In this document: in pieces, positions 34,792 through 43,658 of the stretch
Layout: each line of letters opens with the position of its first letter
How positions within the stretch are numbered: the first letter of the stretch is position 1
DNA from: Halobacteriales archaeon QS_1_69_70
GTDB lineage: Archaea > Halobacteriota > Halobacteria > Halobacteriales > Haloarculaceae
DNA length: 64,000 bases
Assembly (NCBI GenBank): GCA_003021005.1
Contig: PXRI01000013.1
Span: forward strand, 1 to 64,000
Direction of reading: 5' to 3'
Made by a program: the position numbers and the translations under genes
Notes under the pieces: generated by a model
What the model was told of the DNA's origin: nothing
The model's database searches: none
The model's input: the letters and a program-made list of their open reading frames with translations, nothing else

Positions 34792-34842
34792 GGCTGTTGG
34801 TTCGTGGCCGTCGTCGAAAAATCCGGGTGGTCGACGGTCGGG

Positions 34843-35649
34843 TCAGGCGGCGAGCATCGACTGGGCGACGTTGGCGACGCCGGGGTCGGCCCCCTCGAGC
34901 CGCTCGTCGCCGAGCTTCAGGCGGAGCCGCGGGCGACCGACGTCGATGGGGACCTTCTCGGTGTCGATGAGGCCCGTCTCCTCGAGGCGGCTCTTGGTTC
35001 GGGAGAACGTGGCCTTCGAGGCGATGCCGACGTCCTCACCCCACTTGGAGATGTCGTACAGCAGCTCGTCGTTCCTGGCGGCGACGAGGATGGCGATGGT
35101 GACCTCGTCGAGACCCTCGCCGTTGCCGCGGGCGGTTTCCAGCGACCCGAGGACGGCGTCGAAGTCCGCGGCGGTGGGCTCGCCGAGTTCCTCCGCGAGG
35201 GTGCTGCGGACCCTCGAGAGCGGCGGGGTGCGGAGCGGGTACTCGTCGGCGGCCTCCCAGCGGTCGGCGACGCGTTCGTAGGTGCTCTCGACGAAGGCCT
35301 CGTCGTCCGAGCTCAGCGCCGCGGACTGCTCGCCAGTGTCGACGAGCGCGGCCACGGCGGCCTCGGTGACGACGAGGGTGTTGGTCGAACTCTCGGCGGT
35401 CCGGAGTTGGAGGGTGTCGGCCGCCACGTGGTCGGCGGCCGAACTCGCCACGAGGAAGTCGTCCATGACGGACTTCAGCGTGCCCTCACCTGCGAGCAGC
35501 CGGACGGTCGGCGCGTCGTCGTCGAGCACCTCGACGAGTTCCTCGACGGTGGTGGTCGTCGGGTTGAGGAGGTACAGTTCGTCGGACGCTGCGGATAGCG
35601 ACTCGTCGAGCACGTCGGCGAGGCTGCGTTCTATCACGGTTGATTCCAT
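34843..35649 (-). CDS. TbsP/DUF5821-like winged-helix transcriptional regulator
   Basis: 268 residues. The N-terminal sensor-like domain (SAASDELYLLNPTTTTVEEL, TVRLLAGEGTLKSVMDDFL) resembles regulators that monitor metabolites. The C-terminal winged helix is at about 190-245 (VTIAILVAARNDELLYDISK, WGEDVGIASKATFSRTKSRL). I recognise it as the haloarchaeal DUF5821 family that includes TbsP, linked to control of sugar metabolism with TrmB; that role is inferred by similarity. TAATATTAAAC at 35680-35690 gives a leader of about 9 nt. It is transcribed toward the ycaO pair, 51 nt away. Confidence 0.82.
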   Translation of the reverse strand: MESTVIERSLADVLDESLSAASDELYLLNPTTTTVEELVEVLDDDAPTVRLLAGEGTLKSVMDDFLVASSAADHVAADTLQLRTAESSTNTLVVTEAAVAALVDTGEQSAALSSDDEAFVESTYERVADRWEAADEYPLRTPPLSRVRSTLAEELGEPTAADFDAVLGSLETARGNGEGLDEVTIAILVAARNDELLYDISKWGEDVGIASKATFSRTKSRLEETGLIDTEKVPIDVGRPRLRLKLGDERLEGADPGVANVAQSMLAA

Positions 35650-35775
35650 CGGTCTGGGTGTTAGAACGCTGGCGGACGGGTTTAATATTAGCGCCCTTTC
35701 ACGCGGAAACCCGACCCGAAGATATAAGTATGTCGAGCTCCCAGCCGGGGGTTCGATCGGTCGCCGGCGGCCGGT

Positions 35776-36191
35776 TCACAGCTCCGGGAGCTCACGGAGC
35801 AGGTCGTCGGGCCCCCTTCGAACCGGACCGGCGCGGTGTGTCGCTCGAAGAGCGTCCGGAGGGCTGCCGGCTCGAGCGTCGCCCCCCTCGCGACCCCGAC
35901 AACCCGGCCGTCCGACGCGAAGGGGCTGCGGAACCGGTGGCCGGCCGCGTCCGGCGCCGTCGCGTCGTAGGTCACCGCGAACCCGTCCGGGCCCCGCTCG
36001 AGCCGGAAGACGCCCGGCTCGCCGCGGGGCGGCCGGAGCCGGTGGGTGCCGTCCCGGACGACGACGGAGTCGCGTCCGGCCAGTATCTCGCCGCGGGCAA
36101 GCGACAGCGCCCGGGCGAAGGCGACCCCGTTCGCGAGCAGGTCCGCGAACGTCGTCCAGACCCCGCGCGCGACGACCGGTCGCGCCTCGAC
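35776..36191 (-). pseudogene. Broken conserved haloarchaeal gene (C-terminal frameshift, no start codon)
   Basis: One frame encodes VWTTFADLLANGVAFARALS, AGRDSVVVRDGTHRLRPPRG, GVFRLERGPDGFAVTYDATA and LEPAALRTLFERHTAPVRFE, clearly coding. After FEGG the frame reads TTCSVSSRSCEP, whereas a shift of one base gives DDLLRELPEL and a stop at 35776-35778. The shift falls in GGGGGCCC. At the 5' end no ATG, GTG or TTG exists in frame before the conserved part. Two lesions make a pseudogene more likely than a single read error. Function is unknown. Confidence 0.65.
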
Positions 36192-36260
36192 CGCCCGCGA
36201 CGCCGGCCGAGTTGGCCGCCAACGGGTACCTTCATGTCCCGGCGTTCCCGAGGCCACCCC

Positions 36261-37535
36261 ATGAGCTACGATCGAGTCCGCGCGACCGATCCGGCGGTCG
36301 CCGAGGCGCTTTCGGGCGAACGACGCCGGCAGGAGGACACCCTCGCGATGATCGCCTCCGAGAACCACGCGTCGGCGGCCGTGATGGCGGCCCAGAGCTC
36401 CGAACTGACGAACAAGTACGCGGAGGGCTACCCCGGCGAGCGGTACTACGCCGGCTGCGAGCACGCCGACGAGATCGAGGACCTCGCCATCGAGCGCGCC
36501 CGGGGGCTGTGGGGCGCCGAGCACGTCAACGTCCAGCCGCACTCCGGCACCCAGGCGAACATGGGTGTCTACCTCGCGGTGCTGGAGCCGGGCGACCGCA
36601 TCCTCTCCCTCGACCTGAACCATGGCGGCCACCTCAGCCACGGCCACCCGGCGAACTTCGCGGGCCAGATCTACGACGTCGAGCAGTACGAGGTCGACGC
36701 CGACACCGGCTACGTCGACTACGAGGGCCTCCGCGAGCAGGCGGAGACGTTCGACCCCGACGTGGTCGTCTCCGGCTACTCGGCGTACCCCCGGGAGGTC
36801 GACTTCGAGCGGATCCAGGGGGTCGCCGAGTCCGTCGACGCCCACCACCTCGCCGACATCGCTCACATCACGGGCCTCGTTGCGGCCGGCATACATCCGT
36901 CGCCCGTCGGCGTCGCCGACTTCGTCACGGGCTCGACGCACAAGACGATCCGGGCCGGCCGCGGCGGCATCATCATGTGCGGGGAGGAGCACGCCGACGA
37001 CGTCGACGCCGCGGTGTTCCCGGGCAGTCAGGGCGGCCCGCTGATGCACAACATCGCCGGCAAAGCGGTCGGGTTCGCGGAGGCCCTCAAGCCGGAGTTC
37101 GAGCAGTACGCCCGGCAAGTCGTCGAGAACGCCCGGGCGCTCGGCGACCGCCTCCAGGAGCATGGCTTCTCGCTCGTGTCGGGCGGCACCGACACCCACC
37201 TCGTTCTGGTCGACCTCCGGCCCTCCCACCCGGACACGCCGGGCGGCGTGGCCGAGGCGGCCCTGGAGGAGGTCGGCGTCGTCCTCAACAAGAACACGGT
37301 GCCCGGAGAGACACGGTCGCCGTTCAACCCCTCCGGCATCCGCGCCGGGACGCCGGCGCTTTCGACGCGCGGTTTCGAGGAGGCCGCTTGCGAGCGGGTC
37401 GCCGACGTCATCGCCCGCGTGATCGACGCCCCCGAGGACGAGGCGGTCAGGGAGGAGGCCGCCGCCGAGGTCGCGGCGCTCTGCGAGGAATACCCGCTGT
37501 ACGCGGGCGACGCCCGCGTCACCGACTCCGCGTGA
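36261..37535 (+). CDS. glyA: Serine hydroxymethyltransferase
   Basis: 424 residues, normal length. MIASENHASAAVMAA and the folate-site region SELTNKYAEGYPGERYY are conserved; the PLP lysine is in VTGSTHKTIRAGRGG (about 235); NTVPGETRSPFNPSGIRAG marks the C-terminal folate contacts. It interconverts serine and glycine and charges the C1 carrier; FolD at 41.6 kb uses the product. TTCATG at about 36230 gives a weak TATA about 27 nt upstream. The doxX-like gene overlaps its stop by 4 nt. Confidence 0.96.
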   Translation: MSYDRVRATDPAVAEALSGERRRQEDTLAMIASENHASAAVMAAQSSELTNKYAEGYPGERYYAGCEHADEIEDLAIERARGLWGAEHVNVQPHSGTQANMGVYLAVLEPGDRILSLDLNHGGHLSHGHPANFAGQIYDVEQYEVDADTGYVDYEGLREQAETFDPDVVVSGYSAYPREVDFERIQGVAESVDAHHLADIAHITGLVAAGIHPSPVGVADFVTGSTHKTIRAGRGGIIMCGEEHADDVDAAVFPGSQGGPLMHNIAGKAVGFAEALKPEFEQYARQVVENARALGDRLQEHGFSLVSGGTDTHLVLVDLRPSHPDTPGGVAEAALEEVGVVLNKNTVPGETRSPFNPSGIRAGTPALSTRGFEEAACERVADVIARVIDAPEDEAVREEAAAEVAALCEEYPLYAGDARVTDSA

Positions 37536-37978
37536 ACGACCGCAGCGCGGCCCACGGGGCGACGGCGCGCGGCCTCGGCGTCCTCCGTCGACTCAAGCGC
37601 CCGCTCCTGTACGTGATGGGCGTCGGGTACGTCGTCGCCGGCGTGCTGCACTTCGTCCGGCCCCACCTCTACGTCCAGATCGTCCCGCCGCAGTTGCCCG
37701 CGCCGCTCGTGCTCGTGTACCTCTCCGGGCTCGCCGAGGTCGCCGTGGGCCTGGGGCTCCTGTACCCGCGGACCCGGCAGGCGGCGGCCTGGGCCACCAT
37801 CGGCCTCCTGCTCGCGATGTTCCCGGCGAACGTCTACATGGCGACAAGCGGCGTCGTCGTGGAGGGCGCGCCGGGTGGCGGGGACCCCTCCGCGGCCCTC
37901 AGGTGGGCGCGGCTCCCCCTCCAGGTCGTCCTCGTCGCCTGGGCGTGGTGGTACACCCGGCCGATGCCCGACGGGTAG
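37532..37978 (+). CDS. DoxX-like small membrane protein
   Basis: 148 residues from GTG 37532, which overlaps the glyA stop (GTGA). Four hydrophobic helices (YVMGVGYVVAGVLHFV; LVLVYLSGLAEVAVGLGLLY; AAAWATIGLLLAMFPANVYM; LQVVLVAWAWWY) and YVQIVPP...LPAPL are typical of the DoxX/DUF417-like family. An internal ATG at 37615 is a poorer start. Membrane-bound; the biochemical role of such proteins is uncertain. Confidence 0.8.
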   Translation: MNDRSAAHGATARGLGVLRRLKRPLLYVMGVGYVVAGVLHFVRPHLYVQIVPPQLPAPLVLVYLSGLAEVAVGLGLLYPRTRQAAAWATIGLLLAMFPANVYMATSGVVVEGAPGGGDPSAALRWARLPLQVVLVAWAWWYTRPMPDG

Positions 37979-38103
37979 CCGGGCGGGCCGCCGGCGGGGC
38001 CACGACCGGGGGCCTGGCTGGCACACCGGTCAGCCACCGGGGCCGTTCACGTAGTCTGCACGCGCGACCGAGATGTATCCACCGGCCCGGCGTACGGCTG
38101 CGC

Positions 38104-39508
38104 ATGACGTTCGTCGTGGTCGGCGGCGACGCGGCCGGCATGAGCGCCGCCAGCAAGGCCCGCCGCGAGGACTCCGACATGGACATCGTCGTCTTCGAGA
38201 CGGGCCAGTGGGTGTCCTACGGCGCCTGCGGGCTCCCGTACTACATCAAGGGCGAGATCCAGCACCTCGAGGAGCTGGTGTCGGTGACGCCCGAGGAGTT
38301 CCGGGAGGAACGCGACATCGACCTCCGGATCGGCCACGAGGTGACCGCGGTCGACCCCGACGCCCGGACGGTCACCGCCAGCCACGACGGCTGCGAGGTC
38401 ACCGTCGAGTACGACCACTGCCTCGTCGCCACGGGCGCCGAAAGCGTGGTGCCGCCCATCGACGGGATGGACCGCGAGGGCGTGTACACGGTCGGCTCGA
38501 TGACCGACGGGACGGAGCTCCGGGCGTTCGTCGCCCGCTCGCGGGAGTCCAGCCCGGTCGAGCAGCCGGACCGCGGGCCGGCGTGTCACTTCCTGGAGAC
38601 CTGCGAGGGCGCCGTCGGCATCGTCGGCGGCGGCTACATCGGCGTCGAGATGGCCGAGGCGCTCGCGGCCAACGACTTCGAGGTCCATCTGTTCCAGCGG
38701 GGCGACCGGGTCCTGAAGGGCTTCAGCGAGGCGACCAGCGAGGCAGTGGCCGACCACCTCCGCGACCAGGACGTCGCGCTGTACCTCGGCAGCGAGGTGC
38801 AGGCCTTCGACGGCCCCGCGGACGGGCGCGTCGAGGCCGTGGTCACCGCCGACGACCGTGTCGCGGTCGAGATGGCGCTGCTCGGGACGGGTGTCCGCCC
38901 GCGCACGAACCTCGCCGAGGACGCGGGCATCGAACTGGGCCCGACCGGGGCCATCGCGACGGACGGCTACCGCGAGACGAGCGCGCCGGACGTCTACGCC
39001 GCCGGCGACTGCGCCGAGGTCGACCACGTCGTCACCGGCGAACCCGACTACGTCCCGCTGGCGCTGACCGCGAACCGGCACGGTCGGGCGGTCGGTCGCC
39101 GGGACGCCAACGGCGGGCGGCGGCGTCGCGGGGACGACGGCGGTGAAGGCCTTCGCGGTCGAGGCCGCCCGGACGGGCGTGCTGGACCACGATGCGGCCC
39201 GCGAGGCCGGCTTCGACCCGGTCACGGGGACCATCGAGGCGAAGTCCCGCGCGGGCTACTACCCCGCCGAGGGCACCGTCACCGTGACGCTCTGTGCCGA
39301 CCGCGACACCGGCCGCGTGCTCGGCGCGAGCCTCGTGTCGGGGTACGGGGAGGGTGCGGTCCATCGCAGCCACGCCGCCGTCGCCGCCGTCACGGAGGGC
39401 GTCACGGTGGCCGACCTGGCGAACTACGATCTCGCGTACGCGCCCCCGTTCAACACCACCTGGGACCCGATCCTGACGGCCACGAAGGTGCTGGAGGGCG
39501 ACCTGTGA
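38104..39508 (+). pseudogene. CoA-disulfide-reductase-like FAD/NAD(P) oxidoreductase, frameshifted
   Basis: The first frame (38104 to about 39095) encodes FVVVGGDAAGMSAASKARRE (FAD), VSYGACGLPYYIKG with the single redox Cys, VGIVGGGYIGVEMAEAL (NAD) and YAAGDCAEV. After LALTANRHGRAVG it runs out of frame; the C-terminal dimer domain continues in the next frame as VAGTPTAGGGVAGTTAVKAF...TWDPILTATKVLEGDL to 39508. Comparison with relatives (GQTVAGTP) suggests 8 nt were lost near 39092-39098 between short CGG repeats. TATA-like GATGTATCC makes the start leaderless. The enzyme would handle thiol/disulfide or sulfane sulfur redox if intact. Confidence 0.8.
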
Positions 39509-40047
39509 GACGCCGGCGGCTGCTCGTCGCGGCGAGCGAGGGGCTGGCCCCGACACCTGTCGCCGGCTGTCTGGACGACGGGCCCGGCGGGGACGGGAGC
39601 CCTGACGGAGGGACGCCAACACGGGCCGATGGGGAGCCGACGGACACCGCCACCGGAACGGAGACCGCTTCAGCGAACCTGGACCTTCGGGAGGCCAACG
39701 TCACCGGCGTCGAGGTCGAGCCGCAGAACGACGACTACCGGTTTGCGGTCACGCTGTTACACGACGAGGATGGCGAGGAAGGCTACGCGAACTGGTGGCA
39801 GGTCGAGACGCTCGACGGGCGCCGGCTGGGGCGACGGGACCTGGCCCACGCCCACGGCACCCGCGAGTTCACCCGTTCGACGACCATGTCAGTCCCCAGC
39901 GACATCGACTGTGTGGTCGTCCGCGGTCACGACCGAACCCACGGATACGGCGGCCAGGCCGCACTGGTTGCCCCGAAATCCGGTGCCGAACGTCTCCGCT
40001 GGCAGGGCCCCGAGCCGGCCGAGTTCGCCGCCGGCGACTGCCCCTGA
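39505..40047 (+). CDS. Putative Tat lipoprotein of unknown function
   Basis: 180 residues from GTG 39505, overlapping the preceding stop (GTGA). MRRRRLLVAASEGLAPTPVA is followed by GCLDDG: a twin-arginine signal with lipobox (VAGC), then a Thr/Gly/Asp-rich linker. The folded part (ANVTGVEVEPQNDDYRFAVT, YANWWQVETLDGRRLGRRDL, THGYGGQAALV) is an all-beta domain also seen in bacterial proteins of unknown role. Likely anchored outside the membrane. The signal core contains a charged Glu, which is unusual. Confidence 0.75.
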   Translation: MRRRRLLVAASEGLAPTPVAGCLDDGPGGDGSPDGGTPTRADGEPTDTATGTETASANLDLREANVTGVEVEPQNDDYRFAVTLLHDEDGEEGYANWWQVETLDGRRLGRRDLAHAHGTREFTRSTTMSVPSDIDCVVVRGHDRTHGYGGQAALVAPKSGAERLRWQGPEPAEFAAGDCP

Positions 40048-40100
40048 CGGGACCCCGGCACGTCGACAGTGCGACTCCGCCGCCCGGCGTTCGATGCCGG

Positions 40101-40640
40101 TCACCGCCGTGCGATCCGGCCCTCGCGGAGCCAATCGTTGTACGTCTCGCCCAGGCCCCGGGGGTCCCTAAGCCGGAGGAGCGTGTGGGGGACGGCGCCG
40201 GGGAGCATGACGTCGAGGGTCCGGAGCGGTTCGTCCGGGAGCCCGCCATCGGCCCGTCGCTCGGCACGCAGCGGCTCGAACGCGTCGCCGAACGCCGGGG
40301 TATGGCCCGCCTGGTGGACCCGGAGCACCCGCGGCGCGTTCGAACAAACGTAGGTGTGATCTCCGAGCGTGTAGCCCCTGAGACAGCCCGACGCGAGCCA
40401 CCGCTCGAGGCCGCGACGGACCGAGCCGTGTTCCGGATGGTCGCCCGCACCGTCGCCGTGGTGGGCGTCGAATCCCCGGAGGTAGTCGTACCAGTTCCGC
40501 CCGTGTTCGACGACCTCTGTGTCCACGTCCGCGTCCGGCGGCTCGACGGCGTCGTCGCCGATCACGCGAGTTACCGCCGCGTTCCAGCACGCGATGGCGA
40601 CAACGGCGACGAGCCCGGCCGCCAGTCGGAACGCGCCCAT
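40101..40640 (-). CDS. Uncharacterised protein with N-terminal membrane anchor
   Basis: 179 residues. One N-terminal hydrophobic segment (RLAAGLVAVVAIACWNAAVT) could be an anchor or signal. The outer part holds HGRNWYDYLRGFDAHHG, SGCLRGYTLGDHTYVCSNAP and a C-terminal LRDPRGLGETYNDWLREGRI; the two Cys about 14 apart may form a disulfide. Composition is coding-like but I do not recognise a family. It is divergent from the formyltransferase and shares a 52-nt promoter region with it. Confidence 0.6.
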   Translation of the reverse strand: MGAFRLAAGLVAVVAIACWNAAVTRVIGDDAVEPPDADVDTEVVEHGRNWYDYLRGFDAHHGDGAGDHPEHGSVRRGLERWLASGCLRGYTLGDHTYVCSNAPRVLRVHQAGHTPAFGDAFEPLRAERRADGGLPDEPLRTLDVMLPGAVPHTLLRLRDPRGLGETYNDWLREGRIARR

Positions 40641-40692
40641 GCGCCCGGCTGCGATCCGTGGCTTTGAGTATCTTCCGTGCGGAGTACGCGAG

Positions 40693-41475
40693 GTGCGCGT
40701 CGTCCTGTTTACCGGCGAGGAACCGCTCTACCTCCCGCGGTACCTCGCGCCGGTCTTCGAACGGCACGCCGACGCCCTGGAAGCCGTCGTCATCGCGCCA
40801 CCGCCGCGGCCGCGGTCGGCGCAGCTCCGCCGGCTCTACGGGATGTACGGGCCCGTCGACTTCGCACGGATGGCCGCCCTGGTCGCCCGCGGGAGGGCGC
40901 TCGATGCGCTCGACGCCGTCGGCGGGCTGGGCCGACGCCTCGCCGGCCGGTATCACTCCGTCGCCCGCCTCGCGGCCGCCCACGACGTCCCACTCGAGCG
41001 CGCAGCCGACGTCGACAACCCCCGGTTCGTCGACAGGATCCGCGAACTCGACCCCGATCTGATACTGAGTGTCGTCGCCGGCCAGAAACTCGGCGCGGAC
41101 CTCCTTGCCGTCCCGGACGACGCCGTCAACCTCCACGGATCGCTGCTCCCGAAGTACCGCGGGCGTGCGGTCGCCTTCTGGCCGCTGTACTACGGCGACG
41201 ACCGGACGGGGGTCACCGCCCACCTGATGACGGACGAGTGGGACGCCGGCCCCATCGTCGAACAGCGGTCGTTCCCCATCGCCCCCGACGACACCGTTCA
41301 CGACGTCTACCTGACCCTCGCCGACGTCGGCGGCGAGCTGGCCTGCGACCTGCTCGACCGCTATCCCACCGACTTCGAGTTGCGTCCGAACGACTCCACC
41401 CCGTCGGACTACCACACCCTCCCCACGCCCGCAGAGCGGCGGAGGTTCGAGCGGCGGGGCAACGCCTTCCTCTGA
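40693..41475 (+). CDS. Formyltransferase family protein
   Basis: 260 residues from GTG 40693 (TATA-like GAGTATCTT about 25 nt upstream, leaderless). It has the formyl_trans_N fold: a Rossmann start RVVLFTGEEPLYLPRYL, the catalytic NLHGSLLPKYRGRA (Asn/His) and DEWDAGPIVEQR with the catalytic Asp, then FPIAPDDTVHDVY. It should transfer formyl from 10-formyl-THF; the acceptor could be a nucleotide-sugar amine as in ArnA-like enzymes. A methionyl-tRNA role is unlikely because the C-terminal tRNA-binding domain is absent. FolD, which makes the formyl donor precursor, is 85 nt downstream. Confidence 0.85.
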   Translation: MRVVLFTGEEPLYLPRYLAPVFERHADALEAVVIAPPPRPRSAQLRRLYGMYGPVDFARMAALVARGRALDALDAVGGLGRRLAGRYHSVARLAAAHDVPLERAADVDNPRFVDRIRELDPDLILSVVAGQKLGADLLAVPDDAVNLHGSLLPKYRGRAVAFWPLYYGDDRTGVTAHLMTDEWDAGPIVEQRSFPIAPDDTVHDVYLTLADVGGELACDLLDRYPTDFELRPNDSTPSDYHTLPTPAERRRFERRGNAFL

Positions 41476-41559
41476 GCGTCGTGACCCATCCCGCCGGCCG
41501 TCGACACGAGTCGGTCCGGACCCGACCGTTTGATATGGCCAGCGCGAGGGTATAGTACC

Positions 41560-42453
41560 ATGACCGAGATCATCGACGGCAACGCCGTCGCCACCGACAT
41601 CCGTGACTCGCTTACCGGCGGCGTCGAGACGCTCAAGGCCGACGGCGTCACGCCCGGTCTGGCGACGGTGCTGATGAGCGACGACCCGGCCAGCGAGACG
41701 TACGTCTCGATGAAACAGGCCGACTGCGAGGAAGTCGGTATCGAGAGCCACCACGTCGAACTCGACACCGACGCGCCCGCCGAGGACCTCTACGACGCCA
41801 TCGAGGACCTCAACGGGGACCCGTCGGTGCACGGCATCCTCGTCCAGATGCCGGTGCCGGCCCACGTCGACGAGCGCCGCGTCCTCCGGGCCGTCGACCC
41901 GATGAAGGACGTCGACGGCTTCCACCCGGCGAACGTCGGTCGCCTGGTCGTCGGCAACGACCGGTACCGGCCCTGCACGCCACATGGCGTCCAGAAGCTG
42001 CTCGAGGCGTACGACGTCGAGACCGAGGGCGCCGACGCGGTCATCGTCGGCCGGTCGAACATCGTCGGGAAGCCGCTGGCGAACCTATTGGTCCAGAAGC
42101 GCGGGGACGGCAACGCCACCGTCACGGTGTGTCACTCCCGCACCGAGGACCTCGCCGCGAAGACCCGCGCGGCCGATGTCCTGGTCGCCGCCGCCGGCCG
42201 GCCCGAGTTCATCGACGCCGAGATGGTCGGGGCGGGCGCGACCGTCATCGACGTCGGCGTCAACCGCGTGGACGCGGATACCGAGAAGGGCTACGAACTC
42301 GTCGGCGACGTCGACTTCGAGAGCGCCCGCGAGAAGGCCGCCCACATCACGCCCGTCCCGGGCGGCGTCGGCCCGATGACCCGCGCAATGTTGTTGTACA
42401 ACACCGTGAAGGCGGCCGGCCTCCAGGCCGACGTCGACGTCGCGCTGCCCTGA
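41560..42453 (+). CDS. folD: Methylene-THF dehydrogenase/methenyl-THF cyclohydrolase
   Basis: 297 residues. YVSMKQADCEEVGI holds the catalytic Lys; HGILVQMPVPAHVDE and VDGFHPANVGRL are FolD signatures; the NADP site is VIVGRSNIVGKPLANLL (about 165-181); ITPVPGGVGPMTRAML is near the end. It converts methylene- to methenyl- and 10-formyl-tetrahydrofolate, linking GlyA with the formyltransferase just upstream. A TATA-like GTTTGATATGG ends 24 nt before the ATG. Confidence 0.96.
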   Translation: MTEIIDGNAVATDIRDSLTGGVETLKADGVTPGLATVLMSDDPASETYVSMKQADCEEVGIESHHVELDTDAPAEDLYDAIEDLNGDPSVHGILVQMPVPAHVDERRVLRAVDPMKDVDGFHPANVGRLVVGNDRYRPCTPHGVQKLLEAYDVETEGADAVIVGRSNIVGKPLANLLVQKRGDGNATVTVCHSRTEDLAAKTRAADVLVAAAGRPEFIDAEMVGAGATVIDVGVNRVDADTEKGYELVGDVDFESAREKAAHITPVPGGVGPMTRAMLLYNTVKAAGLQADVDVALP

Positions 42454-42495
42454 TACCGTCCGAGCCCGCTCGCCCGGTAGTCGCGCCCAGGCCGG

Positions 42496-43206
42496 TCAGG
42501 CCAGCCCGTCGAGCCGCGCGTCGGCCCCGGCCAGCGCGGCCTCGTCGCCGTCGGCGAGGTACCGGCCGAGGTCCCTGGCGGCGGCCACCAGCGCCTCCGC
42601 GTCCCGCGGCGGGACGTCGCCGTCGAGGGCCTCGATCCGCTTTTGGTGGTCGCCCAGCCGGCCGTTGACACGCTCGGCGGGCGGATCCGGGTGTTCCCCC
42701 AGGTACGTCCGGAGGTCCGAGCGGTACGCGCCGACGGCGGCGGCGTAGGCCAGGCCGCGCATCGCCCGGAGGTCCGCCGGCACGGCGGCGGGGTCGGGTC
42801 GCTCGCCCTCGTCGGCGCGCAAAAGCGCCGTGAGGTAGCGGTCGGCCGCCTCCGCGACCGCCAGGCGCCGGTCTATCTCCCGGCCCACGTGCAGCAACTC
42901 CTTGGCGGCGAGGTAGGTGTCGTCGAGCGGCTGGAGGTCGCCGCCGTCGATGAACCCGTAGCCGCGGGTGAACGACCGGCAGCGGTCGGCGGCGTCGCCG
43001 GCGATGTCGGAAAGCGAGGCGTCATCGAGGTCGTTGCGGACGGGCGCGAGGTCCAGCGTCGCCGTCGAGGCGGTGTGCAGCGCGCGCTCGTCGTCGAGGC
43101 CGACGCTGTGGAGGCTCCCACAGTTCGGGCAGGCGACCTCCCCGGTGTCGAAGTAGGACCACCTGGCGCCGCAGGCCTCGCACTCGCGTCGCCCCCGGAC
43201 CTTCAT
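42496..43206 (-). CDS. Zinc-ribbon protein, DUF7117-like
   Basis: 236 residues. An N-terminal zinc ribbon (CEACGARWSYFDTG, then CPNCGS; residues about 9-32) is followed by a long alpha-helical, acidic domain (AAKELLHVGREIDRRLAVAE, ALVAAARDLGRYL). It matches, from memory, a haloarchaeal family labelled DUF7117; nucleic-acid or protein binding is plausible but unproven. It is convergent with folD. Confidence 0.8.
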   Translation of the reverse strand: MKVRGRRECEACGARWSYFDTGEVACPNCGSLHSVGLDDERALHTASTATLDLAPVRNDLDDASLSDIAGDAADRCRSFTRGYGFIDGGDLQPLDDTYLAAKELLHVGREIDRRLAVAEAADRYLTALLRADEGERPDPAAVPADLRAMRGLAYAAAVGAYRSDLRTYLGEHPDPPAERVNGRLGDHQKRIEALDGDVPPRDAEALVAAARDLGRYLADGDEAALAGADARLDGLA

Positions 43207-43371
43207 GGGAGGCTCTGCGGCTGCCGTGGCCTAAACGTTCCCGGCCCGGCGCGGTCGACCCGCGCCCGCCCCGGTCGGCTGGAAGTGCGAGCGTGGCGCC
43301 AGAGGGGGCCTGCCGGGGGCCCGGTGGAGCGGCCGCGACACGCTTTTCGGCCGGGCGATCCACCGTCGGGT

Positions 43372-43518
43372 ATGCGCGACGAAGCGGAGATCCGCGAGCA
43401 GTACGAATTCATGAAGGACGAACTCGACGACGAGGAGATGACCCACGAGCGGGTCCGGCAGATGTTCACCCACTACAAGCGGGCGCTCGGGTGGGTGCTC
43501 GAAGAGGAGTACATCTAA
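43372..43518 (+). CDS. 48-residue conserved acidic protein
   Basis: MRDEAEIREQYEFMKDELDD, then EMTHERVRQMFTHYKRALGW and VLEEEYI: a short helical protein of a type common in haloarchaeal genomes. CACGCTTTTCGG (about 43339-43350) sits 25-30 nt before the ATG, so a leaderless promoter supports expression. Function is unknown. Confidence 0.72.
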   Translation: MRDEAEIREQYEFMKDELDDEEMTHERVRQMFTHYKRALGWVLEEEYI

Positions 43519-43566
43519 GGACGAACCCGTACGTTGGAGCCGGTAGATTTATTTGGCGACAGCCGT

Positions 43567-43617
43567 TTGGTCCCGGTGACGCTTCGCTTGGAGGGCCGAA
43601 GCGTCAGCGGGGACCAA
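43567..43617. repeat. Imperfect 20-21-bp inverted repeat after the 48-residue gene
   Basis: Left arm 43567-43586 (TTGGTCCCGGTGACGCTTCG) and right arm 43597-43617 are reverse complements apart from one indel and one mismatch, with a 10-nt loop. It lies in a 490-bp gene-free spacer (43519-44011) that is less GC-rich than its surroundings. Confidence 0.65.
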
Positions 43618-43633
43618 TTCAGGGCGGCAAGCG

Positions 43634-43658
43634 CCCGACCAACTTTTCGCTGGTCGGG
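43634..43658 (+). terminator. Hairpin followed by a pyrimidine-rich tract
   Basis: CCCGACCA (43634-43641) pairs perfectly with TGGTCGGG (43651-43658); TTGCTTCCTCTCTC follows. It could end transcripts from the 48-residue gene. Confidence 0.4.
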
